Source: Chryseobacterium sp. OSA05B
GTDB lineage: Bacteria > Bacteroidota > Bacteroidia > Flavobacteriales > Weeksellaceae
DNA length: 64,000 nt
NCBI RefSeq assembly: GCF_019970065.1
Contig: NZ_JAHXYH010000002.1
Location: forward strand, 1-64,000
Direction: 5' to 3'
Position numbers and translations under genes: made by a program. The notes under the pieces are model-generated. The model worked only from the letters and a program-made list of their open reading frames with translations, made no database searches and was not told the origin of the DNA. The first letter of the stretch is position 1. Every line of letters starts with the position of its first letter. Positions 36,305 through 43,702 of the stretch are shown in pieces.

Positions 36305-36713
36305 TAGAGAGCTGATTGGGATTTTTTCCCTGAACAGGAAAATATTTTTTTAATTCAAGACCGGTCTCCAGGATGCCGCTTTTTAAAGCTTTATAATAAT
36401 TTCCTTTAGCAAATTCAGCAGTAATATAGTCGTGGAGATGATCCCAATACGACTGGTGTACTTTATCATGGATTCCGATATCACCGATGATGGTCAGATA
36501 TTTCTGTTCGAAATTCACATGAAAAAGCACAGCATTTCTGTCGGCAGTTTTATTCATACAGAGTTCTTTGAAAACTTCAAATGCAGTCTGTGCATTTTGG
36601 GTTTCGGTGTTCGAGTCAATATGGATACGGATCTCGCCTGTAGAATGTTCTTCTGCAGATTGTATGGCCTCCACAAGGGAAGTAATTTGCTGATTTGTCA
36701 GAAAGCGGCTCAT
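36285..36713 (-). CDS. TPM-domain protein without signal peptide
   Basis: 142 residues, mainly a TPM domain (IQSAEEHSTGEIRIHIDS; RNAVLFHVNFEQKYLTIIGDIGIHDKVHQSYWD). Unlike the next gene it lacks a signal peptide and membrane helix, so it should be cytoplasmic or peripherally bound. It begins at TAATG, sharing one base with the LemA stop, and overlaps the following TPM gene by 20 bases: tight translational coupling. Two TPM paralogues in one operon with LemA is a recurrent Bacteroidota arrangement. Confidence 0.88.
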   Translation of the reverse strand: MSRFLTNQQITSLVEAIQSAEEHSTGEIRIHIDSNTETQNAQTAFEVFKELCMNKTADRNAVLFHVNFEQKYLTIIGDIGIHDKVHQSYWDHLHDYITAEFAKGNYYKALKSGILETGLELKKYFPVQGKNPNQLSNEITFS

Positions 36714-37318
36714 TATTTAAATACTTCAGGCGCTTTTTGTGCACCGGCTTCAGCCTTGAAGAATGGTTTTTCTTTAAAGTTGGTAAAGTTCGCCAGAATA
36801 TTGTTCGGGAACGTTTTGATCGTTGTATTGTAATCTTTGGCAGCGTCATTATAATAAACCGTTTCGGTTCTGATGCTGTTTTCTATCGCTGTAAACTCTC
36901 TCTGGAAGTTGATGTACTGCTGATCCGCTTTTAAGTTCGGATAAGATTCCACCACAGCCATTAATCTGCTTAATGCTCCGGAAAGTTCTCCCTGTGCAGC
37001 CTGGAATTTCGCCAGATCAGCTTCTGTCATATTAGAAGGGTCGATTTGAATGGAAGTCGCTTTAGAACGTGCTTCAACCACTTTCGTTAATGTTTCCTGT
37101 TCAAATTTTGAATACGATTTAACGGTTCTTTCCAGGTTCGGAATAAGGTTAGCCCTTTTCTGATATACCGTTTCGATATTAGACCATTTGGAATTTACGT
37201 TCTGTTCTTTCGAAACAAAATTATTATAACCGTTTTTCCCCCAGAAGAATAATACTCCTACAATGATTAGCAGAGCAATACCGATAGTTCCTGCACTCAG
37301 GCAGCCTTTATTTTTCAT
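36713..37318 (-). CDS. LemA family membrane protein
   Basis: 201 residues: one N-terminal membrane helix (GTIGIALLIIVGVLFFWG) and a long helical bundle with the LemA signature (NNFVSKEQNVNSKWSNIETVYQKRANLIPNLERTVK). LemA proteins are thought to help organise membrane proteins or peptidoglycan-associated complexes; function is not settled. First gene of the LemA-TPM-TPM operon, driven by a consensus -7 element at 37349-37356. Confidence 0.95.
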   Translation of the reverse strand: MKNKGCLSAGTIGIALLIIVGVLFFWGKNGYNNFVSKEQNVNSKWSNIETVYQKRANLIPNLERTVKSYSKFEQETLTKVVEARSKATSIQIDPSNMTEADLAKFQAAQGELSGALSRLMAVVESYPNLKADQQYINFQREFTAIENSIRTETVYYNDAAKDYNTTIKTFPNNILANFTNFKEKPFFKAEAGAQKAPEVFK

Positions 37319-37348
37319 AGTTTATTTTTTTTAATTTTTTGTGCTAAT

Positions 37349-37356
37349 CAAATATA
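37349..37356 (-). promoter_or_regulatory. -7 element of the LemA operon
   Basis: Minus-strand TATATTTG, exact consensus, 31 bases before the start. It is back to back with the folA promoter. Confidence 0.6.
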
Positions 37357-37368
37357 CAAATTATGTGC

Positions 37369-37376
37369 TAATTTTG
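37369..37376 (+). promoter_or_regulatory. -7 element of the folA promoter
   Basis: TAATTTTG, exact TAnnTTTG, 15 bases before the folA ATG. Confidence 0.6.
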
Positions 37377-37391
37377 TAAAAAATTATTAGA

Positions 37392-37886
37392 ATGACAACA
37401 ATAGTGGTGGCTATGGGTGAGAAGAACGAGATCGGTTTTGAAAACAAACTGCTGTGGCATCTTCCGAAAGACCTGAAACACTTTAAAGATATAACTTCCG
37501 GGCATCCTATTATTATGGGAAGAAAGACCTATGAAAGTATAGGAAAACCTTTGCCGAACCGTACGAATATTGTGATTTCCAGAAAGAAAAACTGGTTTGA
37601 AGAAGGGATTCTGATCGTGGGAAGTATTAAAGAAGCCGTAAAGTTTGCTAAGAAAATCGATGAAAATGTATTCATCATTGGTGGCGGAAATATCTATGAA
37701 CAGACCATGGAGATTGTGGATAAGCTGGAAGTGACTTTAGTGAAAGCTGATCTTGAAGCAGATACATTCTTTCCAAAAATCAATCCGAAAGTCTGGAAAA
37801 AAACTGAAGAAGTTTTTCATGAAAAAGACGAAAAGAATGAATATGATTTCTTCTTTCAGACGTATGAGCGAATCAAGACAGAATAG
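37392..37886 (+). CDS. folA: Dihydrofolate reductase
   Basis: 164 residues, typical DHFR. It reduces dihydrofolate to tetrahydrofolate with NADPH. Motifs: IVVAMGEKNEIGFENKLLWHLPKDLKHFK (substrate pocket, with Leu-Trp-His-Leu-Pro), GHPIIMGRKTYESIG (NADPH binding), LPNRTNIVISR, and FIIGGGNIYEQTM. The catalytic acid is the Asp in LPKDL. Thymidylate synthase is not adjacent. Confidence 0.97.
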   Translation: MTTIVVAMGEKNEIGFENKLLWHLPKDLKHFKDITSGHPIIMGRKTYESIGKPLPNRTNIVISRKKNWFEEGILIVGSIKEAVKFAKKIDENVFIIGGGNIYEQTMEIVDKLEVTLVKADLEADTFFPKINPKVWKKTEEVFHEKDEKNEYDFFFQTYERIKTE

Positions 37887-37895
37887 TTATGAAAA

Positions 37896-37935
37896 TTCTA
37901 ACTTGTAACTTCTAGCTTCTAACCTCTAAATTTTC
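37896..37935. repeat. Pyrimidine-rich AACTTCTA/AACCTCTA repeat
   Basis: Several near-identical 10-mers (TTCTAACTTG, TAACTTCTAG, CTTCTAACCTC) lie between folA and the next gene. The same type occurs at 40232-40270. Probably a dispersed low-complexity intergenic element. Confidence 0.5.
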
Positions 37936-37943
37936 TATCTTTG
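37936..37943 (+). promoter_or_regulatory. -7 element before the 37962 membrane-protein gene
   Basis: TATCTTTG, exact TAnnTTTG, 18 bases before the ATG. It shows that the gene has its own promoter rather than relying on folA. Confidence 0.6.
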
Positions 37944-37961
37944 CACTCTTAAAATTGAATA

Positions 37962-38531
37962 ATGAATAAGTACATAAAAATTGTAATTGCAGCAGTTCTT
38001 ATCCTTTTAGGACTTTATATGATGATTTTCACAAGAAGTCTGGGCTGGGGGATTGTCGTATTCCTTCTTGCAGCACTGCCTATTATACTTTTCATCAAAA
38101 ATGAATATATCCTTTTGGCCTTCTGGCAGCTGAGAAAACAGAATATGGAAAAAGCGGCACAGTGGTTAAACGGAATCACCAACTACAAGGCACAGCTTCA
38201 TAAATCCCAGTATGGATATTTCCACTATTTACAGGGATTGACCCAAGCTCAGGAACATCCTGCGAAAGTGGAACCGTTGATGAAAAAAGCTTTGGAATAC
38301 GGTCTGAATATGAAGCACGACAGAGCAATGGCAACATTGAATCTTGCGGCAGCAGCCATTTCTAAAGGAAGAAAACAGGAAGGGCAGAAGCTTCTGGATG
38401 AAGCTAAGAGATTAGACACGGCAGGAATGATGACCGATCAGATCAAAATGATGAAAGATCAGCTGAAAATGCCTTCTATGCAGAAACATATGCACAACCC
38501 GAATATGAGACAGAGAGGAAAATTCTTCTAA
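37962..38531 (+). CDS. Membrane protein with helical C-terminal domain, unknown function
   Basis: 189 residues. Two membrane helices (KIVIAAVLILLGLYMMIF; WGIVVFLLAALPIILFI) are followed by a helical domain with TPR-like spacing (about 55-150; NMEKAAQWLNGI; GYFHYLQGLTQAQEH; ATLNLAAAAISKGRKQEGQKLLDEA) and a Met/Gln-rich basic tail. The layout suggests a small membrane-anchored scaffold. Family not recognised. It ends in a perfect terminator. Confidence 0.82.
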   Translation: MNKYIKIVIAAVLILLGLYMMIFTRSLGWGIVVFLLAALPIILFIKNEYILLAFWQLRKQNMEKAAQWLNGITNYKAQLHKSQYGYFHYLQGLTQAQEHPAKVEPLMKKALEYGLNMKHDRAMATLNLAAAAISKGRKQEGQKLLDEAKRLDTAGMMTDQIKMMKDQLKMPSMQKHMHNPNMRQRGKFF

Positions 38532-38550
38532 GAACACTATACAAAACGAA

Positions 38551-38577
38551 AAAGCACCTGATTCAGGTGCTTTTTTT
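38551..38577. terminator. Bidirectional terminator between convergent genes
   Basis: AAAGCACCTGA (38551-38561) pairs perfectly with TCAGGTGCTTT (38563-38573); T run on the plus strand and A-rich flank on the other, so it can stop both the upstream gene and the TRIC gene. Confidence 0.85.
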
Positions 38578-38598
38578 ATTTTAAATGAAATGTAGTCA

Positions 38599-39231
38599 TC
38601 ACATTTCTGAATTATGATCATATCCATAAAATTTAGGCATCTGCCAGTGGTATTTCACAGCAAGCGTTCTGATAGCTACAATCAGCAAGATGGTGAAGAT
38701 CTGTATAAGTGTATAAGAAAGCGGAATAAACTTGGTCATCAGAAGAAACGCAGATCCTCCGACGATACATGCCGTAGCATAAATTTCTTTCCTGAAGATC
38801 AATGGAATTCTGTTCAGAAGGATGTCCCGGATAATTCCTCCGAAACAGCCGGTGATAGTTCCCAGTGCGATGCATATCAATGGATGAATTTCCGCATTGA
38901 GCCCTTTCTGAACTCCGATAATGGTAAATAGTCCCAATCCGAAGCTGTCAAAAATAAATAAGGTTACTTTGAAATTCTTTTCAATGGACTTGAAGATCAT
39001 GGCAAAAATGCTGGTACACAGAATCAGTGCACAGGTTAAAAGGTCATGCATCCAGAACACAGGAATGTCCAGCAGGAGATCTCTTACAGTTCCTCCGCCT
39101 ACAGAAGTGACGAATGCAATAATCAGTACCCCGAACGGATCAAGGCGCTTCTGCATCGCTGCAAAACTCCCCGACATCGCAAAGGAAATGGTTCCGAGTA
39201 CCTCTATGGCAAAATTGAACTGTTCATGCAT
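38599..39231 (-). CDS. Trimeric intracellular cation (TRIC) channel family protein
   Basis: 210 residues, seven predicted helices with an internal duplication: VGGGTVRDLLL in the first half and CFGGIIRDILL in the second, the GG-x-x-RD signature of the UPF0126/TRIC family. Prokaryotic members form trimeric K+/Na+-permeable channels in the inner membrane. Its 5' flank runs into an ATGAGTAATAGGTAATG repeat. Confidence 0.92.
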   Translation of the reverse strand: MHEQFNFAIEVLGTISFAMSGSFAAMQKRLDPFGVLIIAFVTSVGGGTVRDLLLDIPVFWMHDLLTCALILCTSIFAMIFKSIEKNFKVTLFIFDSFGLGLFTIIGVQKGLNAEIHPLICIALGTITGCFGGIIRDILLNRIPLIFRKEIYATACIVGGSAFLLMTKFIPLSYTLIQIFTILLIVAIRTLAVKYHWQMPKFYGYDHNSEM

Positions 39232-39235
39232 ATAT

Positions 39236-39265
39236 TGATGAGTAATAGGTAATGGGCAATGAGTA
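39236..39265 (+). repeat. ATGAGTAATAGGTAATG repeat, left arm
   Basis: GATGAGTAATAGGTAATGGGCAATGAGTAA-type sequence. Its inverted partner lies at 39645-39675, so the two bracket the broken four-helix-bundle gene. Confidence 0.7.
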
Positions 39266-39281
39266 ATAAAAATTATGCCAT

Positions 39282-39635
39282 TTAAAGCTGGGATAATCTG
39301 AATTTATATTTAGTCATCACCTTTACAAGTTCTTCGCATTCTGATTTTAAAAGTATCATTTTTTCAGGACTTAGATATTCCAATTCTTCAATGATTTCAA
39401 GCCAAAGTTGAGTTTCATCAATTTCTTCCACAACAATGCAGAGTTTAGCAAATTTTTCTTTTTCAGATCTTGCTCTTGAAACAGCTCTGTAATTTGCAGC
39501 CACTGAAGAGGAAGATCTTATAATTTGCTTTCTTATGACCGAAACATCATCCGAATAAGGTAATTATGAGAGGGATTTGATCACAAGAATGGAAAAGTTT
39601 TTAGTTCTTTCCCGAAAAACCTGATTGTAATCCAT
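39282..39635 (-). pseudogene. Four-helix-bundle (S23-like) protein, broken by one in-frame stop
   Basis: Reading the minus strand from the ATG at 39635 gives MDYNQVFRERTKNF and ILVIKSLS, then a TAA stop at codon 24 (39564-39566), then in the same frame LPYSDDVSVIRKQIIRSSSS and ANYRAVSRARSEKEKFAKL to the end. The rejoined 117-residue product has the full family layout (N-terminal helix, R-x-SSSVAANY-type turn, then ETQLWLEIIEEL). Homologues are four-helix bundles related to proteins encoded in 23S rRNA intervening sequences and to DGR accessory proteins. A GTG at 39503 could start a truncated 73-residue product. It may be non-functional. Confidence 0.85.
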
Positions 39636-39644
39636 ATTTCCCAA

Positions 39645-39675
39645 ATTACTCATTACCTATTACTCATTACTCATT
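39645..39675 (-). repeat. ATGAGTAATAGGTAATG repeat, right arm (inverted)
   Basis: Reverse complement of the left arm at 39236-39265. It overlaps the coaD stop codon region by a few bases. Confidence 0.7.
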
Positions 39676-40135
39676 TTTTTACCCTCACCGAGTCCGGTAC
39701 CAGTAATTCATATTCTCCATCATGGTTGATGATCTCTCTTACAATGCTGCTGCTGATGAAAGATTTTCCGGATGAGGTTAACAGGAATACAGTTTCCAGT
39801 TTTTTGTGAGCCAGCGTTCTGTTGGTGTGGGCGATTGCTTTTTCAAATTCAAAGTCGGCAGGGTTTCTTAAGCCTCTGAGAATGTATTGTGCATCCTTTT
39901 CAAAGCAGTAATCTACCGTTAATCCTTCAAAAAAATCGACTTCCACGTTAGGAAATTCTGAGACGGAATTCTGAATAAACTCCATTCTTTTTTCCAGGGG
40001 AAACATATATTTTTTCTGGGAATTCTGCCCGATCGCAATAATCAGTTTGTCAAAAAGCGGAGCCGCTCTTTCAATAATATCATAATGTCCCAGGGTAATA
40101 GGATCAAATGATCCGGGGAAAACAGCAATTTTCAT
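39671..40135 (-). CDS. coaD: Pantetheine-phosphate adenylyltransferase
   Basis: 154 residues, normal length. It adenylates 4'-phosphopantetheine with ATP to make dephospho-CoA, the penultimate step of CoA synthesis. Nucleotidyltransferase motifs: FPGSFDPITLGHYDII (the (T/H)xGH motif) and SSGKSFISSSIVREI (C-terminal motif); RGLRNPADFEFE binds the pantetheine side. The gene ends inside the inverted-repeat arm. Confidence 0.97.
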   Translation of the reverse strand: MKIAVFPGSFDPITLGHYDIIERAAPLFDKLIIAIGQNSQKKYMFPLEKRMEFIQNSVSEFPNVEVDFFEGLTVDYCFEKDAQYILRGLRNPADFEFEKAIAHTNRTLAHKKLETVFLLTSSGKSFISSSIVREIINHDGEYELLVPDSVRVKK

Positions 40136-40140
40136 GTTTT

Positions 40141-40270
40141 ACGTGTTATGATGAGTTACGGGGTACGAGTTAAGGGTTGGGTGGTGGGTTTCAGGTTGAG
40201 GTGGTTACCTATTTCTCCTGTTTTTAAAACCTCCATCCACTAACATCTAACCTCTGATTTCTAACTTCTA
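40141..40270. repeat. Low-complexity imperfect inverted repeat between coaD and ddl
   Basis: The left half is purine-rich (GAGTTACGGGGTACGAG; GGTTGAGGTGG) and the right half pyrimidine-rich (AACCTCCATCCAC; CTAACCTCTGATTTCTAAC), so the two arms can partly pair. Similar units lie at 16098-16135 and 37896-37935. No gene. Confidence 0.5.
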
Positions 40271-41254
40271 TTATTTATTCAATGCTTTTTCTACTTCGTT
40301 CCCACAAAGATCCATGATGGAGATTCCATAATGTCTTGCCTGCTGGGGTAAGATGCTGGCAGGGGAAAATCCAGGATTGGTATTCATTTCCAGCATATAA
40401 GGAATGCCGTCCATAAGGATGAATTCACTTCTTGAAAAACCACTCATACCCAGGGAATTGTAAGCTCTTTTTGAAATTTCTTCTACTCTGATTCTGGTGG
40501 CATCATCAATTCTTGCAGGGGTAATTTCTTCTGAAGCACCTTCATATTTAGCTTCATAGTCAAAGAATTCGTTGGTAGGGACAATTTCTGTGATCCCCAA
40601 AACAAGGGTTTCACCTTTGTAGTCTATAACGCCTACAGAAACTTCCATCCCATCAAGGAAACTTTCGATCAGGATTTCATCGTCTTCTTTAAAAGCGATT
40701 TCCGTAGCTGCAATTAATTCTGATTTCTCCTTTACTTTTGAAATTCCTAAAGAAGATCCGGACTGATTCGGCTTAACGAAAACCGGAAGCCCAAGACTTT
40801 CAATGATTTCGTCTGTATTGATTTCTTCTCCTTTTCTTAAATAAATGCTCTTAGCAGAGGGAATCCCGTATTTTGACAGGACAGCCAATGTATCTTTTTT
40901 ATTGAAGGTCAAAGCACTTTGGTAGAAATCACAGCCGGTATACTTCTGTCCGATAGCATCCCAATAGGCCTGAAGGATTCCGTTTTCACCCGGAGTTCCG
41001 TGGATAATGTTGAAACAGGCATCGAATTTCAGTTGTTCATTATTGTCTAATGTCACTGAAAAATCCCCTCGGTTGATTTCATATTTTTTATCGTTTTCCC
41101 CTAAAAAATACCATTCATCTTTTAGAATGACTACTTTATATACATCATATAGATTTCTGTCCAGAGAATCGTAGATCAACTGACCGCTTTTTAAGGAAAC
41201 CACATATTCGTCTGAATAGCCTCCCATGACAACGGCAACACTTTTTTTGCTCAT
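40271..41254 (-). CDS. ddl: D-alanine-D-alanine ligase
   Basis: 327 residues from the ATG at 41254. The upstream frame could extend to 41290, but the -7 element TAAATTTG at 41278-41285 lies inside that extension, so transcription starts too late for it. ATP-grasp fold: VAVVMGGYSDEYVVSLKSG (N-terminal substrate lobe), VFVKPNQSGSSLGISKVK, LIESFLDGMEVSVGVI and MLEMNTNPGFSPAS. It joins two D-Ala for peptidoglycan precursors. PASTA and rluD-type genes follow divergently, a common Bacteroidota neighbourhood. Confidence 0.97.
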   Translation of the reverse strand: MSKKSVAVVMGGYSDEYVVSLKSGQLIYDSLDRNLYDVYKVVILKDEWYFLGENDKKYEINRGDFSVTLDNNEQLKFDACFNIIHGTPGENGILQAYWDAIGQKYTGCDFYQSALTFNKKDTLAVLSKYGIPSAKSIYLRKGEEINTDEIIESLGLPVFVKPNQSGSSLGISKVKEKSELIAATEIAFKEDDEILIESFLDGMEVSVGVIDYKGETLVLGITEIVPTNEFFDYEAKYEGASEEITPARIDDATRIRVEEISKRAYNSLGMSGFSRSEFILMDGIPYMLEMNTNPGFSPASILPQQARHYGISIMDLCGNEVEKALNK

Positions 41255-41277
41255 AACCATTATAGTATCAATTAAGG

Positions 41278-41285
41278 CAAATTTA
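41278..41285 (-). promoter_or_regulatory. -7 element of the ddl promoter
   Basis: Minus-strand TAAATTTG, exact consensus, 23 bases before the chosen start codon; it decides between the two possible starts. Confidence 0.6.
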
Positions 41286-41375
41286 ATCATTTTATGTAAT
41301 GCAATAAGGGAAATTCAGAAATTTTAAAATTGAAAATGAATTGTGTTAAATAAAAGCACATTTAAAATTATTAGC

Positions 41376-41383
41376 TATATTTG
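41376..41383 (+). promoter_or_regulatory. -7 element of the PASTA gene promoter
   Basis: TATATTTG, exact TAnnTTTG, 26 bases before the ATG at 41410. Confidence 0.6.
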
Positions 41384-41409
41384 CCGTTATAATTAAAGTA
41401 TTTTTAAGT

Positions 41410-42504
41410 ATGCTTAAATCACTTTTCAATTGGAAAGTTTTACTGAATTTAGTAGTCGCCATCGGTGTTTTTGTGGGGTTGGTGTGGCTTACTTTCCGCT
41501 GGTTGGAATATCATACCAAGCACGGTCAGGAAATTCCTGTGCCTAATGTTATTAATAAATCGGTATACGATGCCGTAAAAATATTGGAGGATACCGGGCT
41601 TGAATATGAAGTAGACAGTGCAGAATATAACCCTAAATATAAACCTTTTCAGGTTTTAAAGATGCATCCTATATCCAGTTCCCGTGTAAAACCGGGATCG
41701 CTGGTAAGAATCGTTGTTAATCCAAGAACCTGGGCTCCTATTACAGTTCCGGATGTGATCAATAAGTATTCAGGACTTGCTTTCCAGAGATTGGATCAGG
41801 TAGGTCTGAAGATTGGCGATACCATCTACGAACCGAGTATTCAGAAAGATGCTCTTTTAAGAGTATTATATAAAGGTAACGCTGTGAATCCTGGATCACG
41901 TCTTCCTAGATTCTCCGTCATCGACGTTGTAGTGGGATCAGGACCTATGAGAAACATTTCTATTCCTAGCGTAGTGGGGCTTTCTGTAAAAGAGGCCAGA
42001 GCTGTGATTTTGAAAAGTATGTTTGAGATCGGTCTGGTAGAGCATGAAGATGGAAGCAAAGATGAATCTGATATTATCTATTATCAGGATCCGGCTTCAG
42101 GAGATGTAAGAGACCAGGGAATGCAGATCGACCTTTGGGCGAGTAAGAGAACACCTGCTGAGCTCCGAGCTAAAGTAGAACAGCTGAATGCTATTTACCG
42201 TATGAAGGTAGATACTTCACTGCCACCGGTGCATTATGACGAAGTTCCGAACCATCCGGAACCAAGCTATGATCCGCCTGCTGCAGTGCCTGTACCTAGA
42301 AAAGAAGTTCCTAAAGTTGAACCTGCTAAAACTGAACCTGCCAAAACCAGTGCAGCAACAGGAGCTAAACCAGCAGGAACCACGGCCGAAAAACCTAAGT
42401 CTACTGCAACCAGCAGTCAGGGTTCAGGAAATAAACCGGCTACCACCGGAGCTACCCAGCAACCGGCTCAAAAGCCAAAGGCTAAAAAAGTAGTAGTAGA
42501 ATAA
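41410..42504 (+). CDS. PASTA-domain membrane protein
   Basis: 364 residues. One N-terminal membrane helix (VLLNLVVAIGVFVGLVWLTF) then three PASTA repeats (about 40-105, 110-180, 185-250; VPNVINKSVYDAVKILEDTGL; VPDVINKYSGLAFQRLDQVGL; IPSVVGLSVKEARAVI), each around 65 residues. The C-terminus (about 280-364) is a low-complexity Pro/Lys/Ala/Glu/Thr tail. PASTA domains bind peptidoglycan stems; no kinase domain is attached, so this is a stand-alone wall-sensing or scaffolding protein. It lies beside ddl and upstream of the pseudouridine synthase. Confidence 0.9.
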   Translation: MLKSLFNWKVLLNLVVAIGVFVGLVWLTFRWLEYHTKHGQEIPVPNVINKSVYDAVKILEDTGLEYEVDSAEYNPKYKPFQVLKMHPISSSRVKPGSLVRIVVNPRTWAPITVPDVINKYSGLAFQRLDQVGLKIGDTIYEPSIQKDALLRVLYKGNAVNPGSRLPRFSVIDVVVGSGPMRNISIPSVVGLSVKEARAVILKSMFEIGLVEHEDGSKDESDIIYYQDPASGDVRDQGMQIDLWASKRTPAELRAKVEQLNAIYRMKVDTSLPPVHYDEVPNHPEPSYDPPAAVPVPRKEVPKVEPAKTEPAKTSAATGAKPAGTTAEKPKSTATSSQGSGNKPATTGATQQPAQKPKAKKVVVE

Positions 42505-42525
42505 TAACTAATTATTATATAAAAT

Positions 42526-42558
42526 ATAGGCTTCAACTGCAAAATGTTGGGGCCTTTT
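42526..42558 (+). terminator. Weak hairpin between the PASTA and rluD-type genes
   Basis: AGGCTTCAAC pairs with GTTGGGGCCT (one G-U) over an 8-base loop, followed by a short TTTT. Probably partial termination or attenuation, since the next gene has no obvious own promoter. Confidence 0.55.
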
Positions 42559-42577
42559 GCGTAAAAAAGATAAAATA

Positions 42578-43651
42578 ATGGCAGAAGATAACGAAGACTT
42601 TTTAGATGAAGAATTATTAGAGTCCGACAGTCTCGAGAATATCGATATTGACGAGGAAAATAAAGGATTGTATGAGCATCTTAATATCAAAGTCGATAAA
42701 AACCAGGAGCCGTTAAGGATTGATAAGTTCTTATTAATATACAGACAAAACTCCTCAAGGAATAAAATTTCCCAGACCTGCAGAGCCGGAAATGTGGTTG
42801 TAAACGGAGCTCCGGTAAAACAAAACTACCGTGTGAAACCCGGTGACCAGGTTTCGGTGCTTCTTGCCCATCCGCCGAGAGAAAATGTGATTATTCCTCA
42901 GGATATCCCTGTGAATATCATCTACGAAGACGATGATTTGGTCGTGGTGGATAAAGAACCGGGAATGGTGGTACATCCGGGTCACGGAAACTGGGATAAG
43001 ACTTTGGTGAATGCACTGGCCTTCCATTTTGAAAAGAAAGGGGAGAAATCCGATCTGGATCGGGTAGGACTTGTCCACAGAATTGATAAAGATACTTCCG
43101 GACTGCTGGTGATTGCAAAAAATGAATATGCGCTGAGCTTTTTAGCGAAACAGTTTTTTAACAGAACTACAAAAAGATTATACTGGGCTTTTGTCTGGGG
43201 AAATCCTCAGGAAGATGAAGGCACTATTAAGGGGCATATAGGCAGGCATCCTAAGAACAGAATGCAGATGTCCGTTTATGAAGACGGAAGCCATGGCAAG
43301 CATGCGGTGACACATTACAAGGTGTTGGAACGTTTCAGATATATGACCTGGGTAGAATGTAAGCTTGAAACAGGAAGAACGCACCAAATCCGTGCTCATT
43401 TCAAACATATCGGCCATACGCTGTTTAATGACGAAAGATATGAAGGTCATACGCCTCTCAGAGGATTGAATCTGCCTAAGTATAAGCAGTTTATAAAAAA
43501 TGTTTTCGAAATTCTTCCAAGGCATGCACTCCATGCCCATACTTTAGGGTTTATACACCCAACTACGAAAAAGGAATTATATTTTGAGAGCCCAATGCCT
43601 AAAGATATGGCGGATGCTGTAAAAAAATGGAGAAATTATTTAGAAAACTAA
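42578..43651 (+). CDS. RluA/RluD-family 23S rRNA pseudouridine synthase
   Basis: 357 residues from the ATG at 42578 (an upstream in-frame ATG at 42557 lies inside the preceding hairpin's tail). An acidic N-terminus (about 1-30) precedes an S4 RNA-binding domain (about 35-90; LRIDKFLLIYRQ; VVVNGAPVKQNYRVKPGDQV) and the synthase core with catalytic Asp in VHRIDKDTSGLLVIAK, plus CKLETGRTHQIRAH. It isomerises uridines in 23S rRNA, most likely at the RluD positions. Probably co-transcribed with the PASTA gene. Confidence 0.95.
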   Translation: MAEDNEDFLDEELLESDSLENIDIDEENKGLYEHLNIKVDKNQEPLRIDKFLLIYRQNSSRNKISQTCRAGNVVVNGAPVKQNYRVKPGDQVSVLLAHPPRENVIIPQDIPVNIIYEDDDLVVVDKEPGMVVHPGHGNWDKTLVNALAFHFEKKGEKSDLDRVGLVHRIDKDTSGLLVIAKNEYALSFLAKQFFNRTTKRLYWAFVWGNPQEDEGTIKGHIGRHPKNRMQMSVYEDGSHGKHAVTHYKVLERFRYMTWVECKLETGRTHQIRAHFKHIGHTLFNDERYEGHTPLRGLNLPKYKQFIKNVFEILPRHALHAHTLGFIHPTTKKELYFESPMPKDMADAVKKWRNYLEN

Positions 43652-43671
43652 AAATATATTGAGAATTTTTT

Positions 43672-43679
43672 TATATTTG
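43672..43679 (+). promoter_or_regulatory. -7 element of the PorP/SprF promoter
   Basis: TATATTTG, exact consensus. Its place 23 bases before 43703 supports that ATG rather than the in-frame start at 43685. Confidence 0.6.
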
Positions 43680-43702
43680 TTGAATTGAAATCAAGATTTG
43701 TT

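Noticed and set aside
42300..42500. Possible repeat-driven artefact in the PASTA protein tail
   Set aside because: Pro/Lys/Thr/Glu tails are common in PASTA and envelope proteins; the frame and stop are normal.
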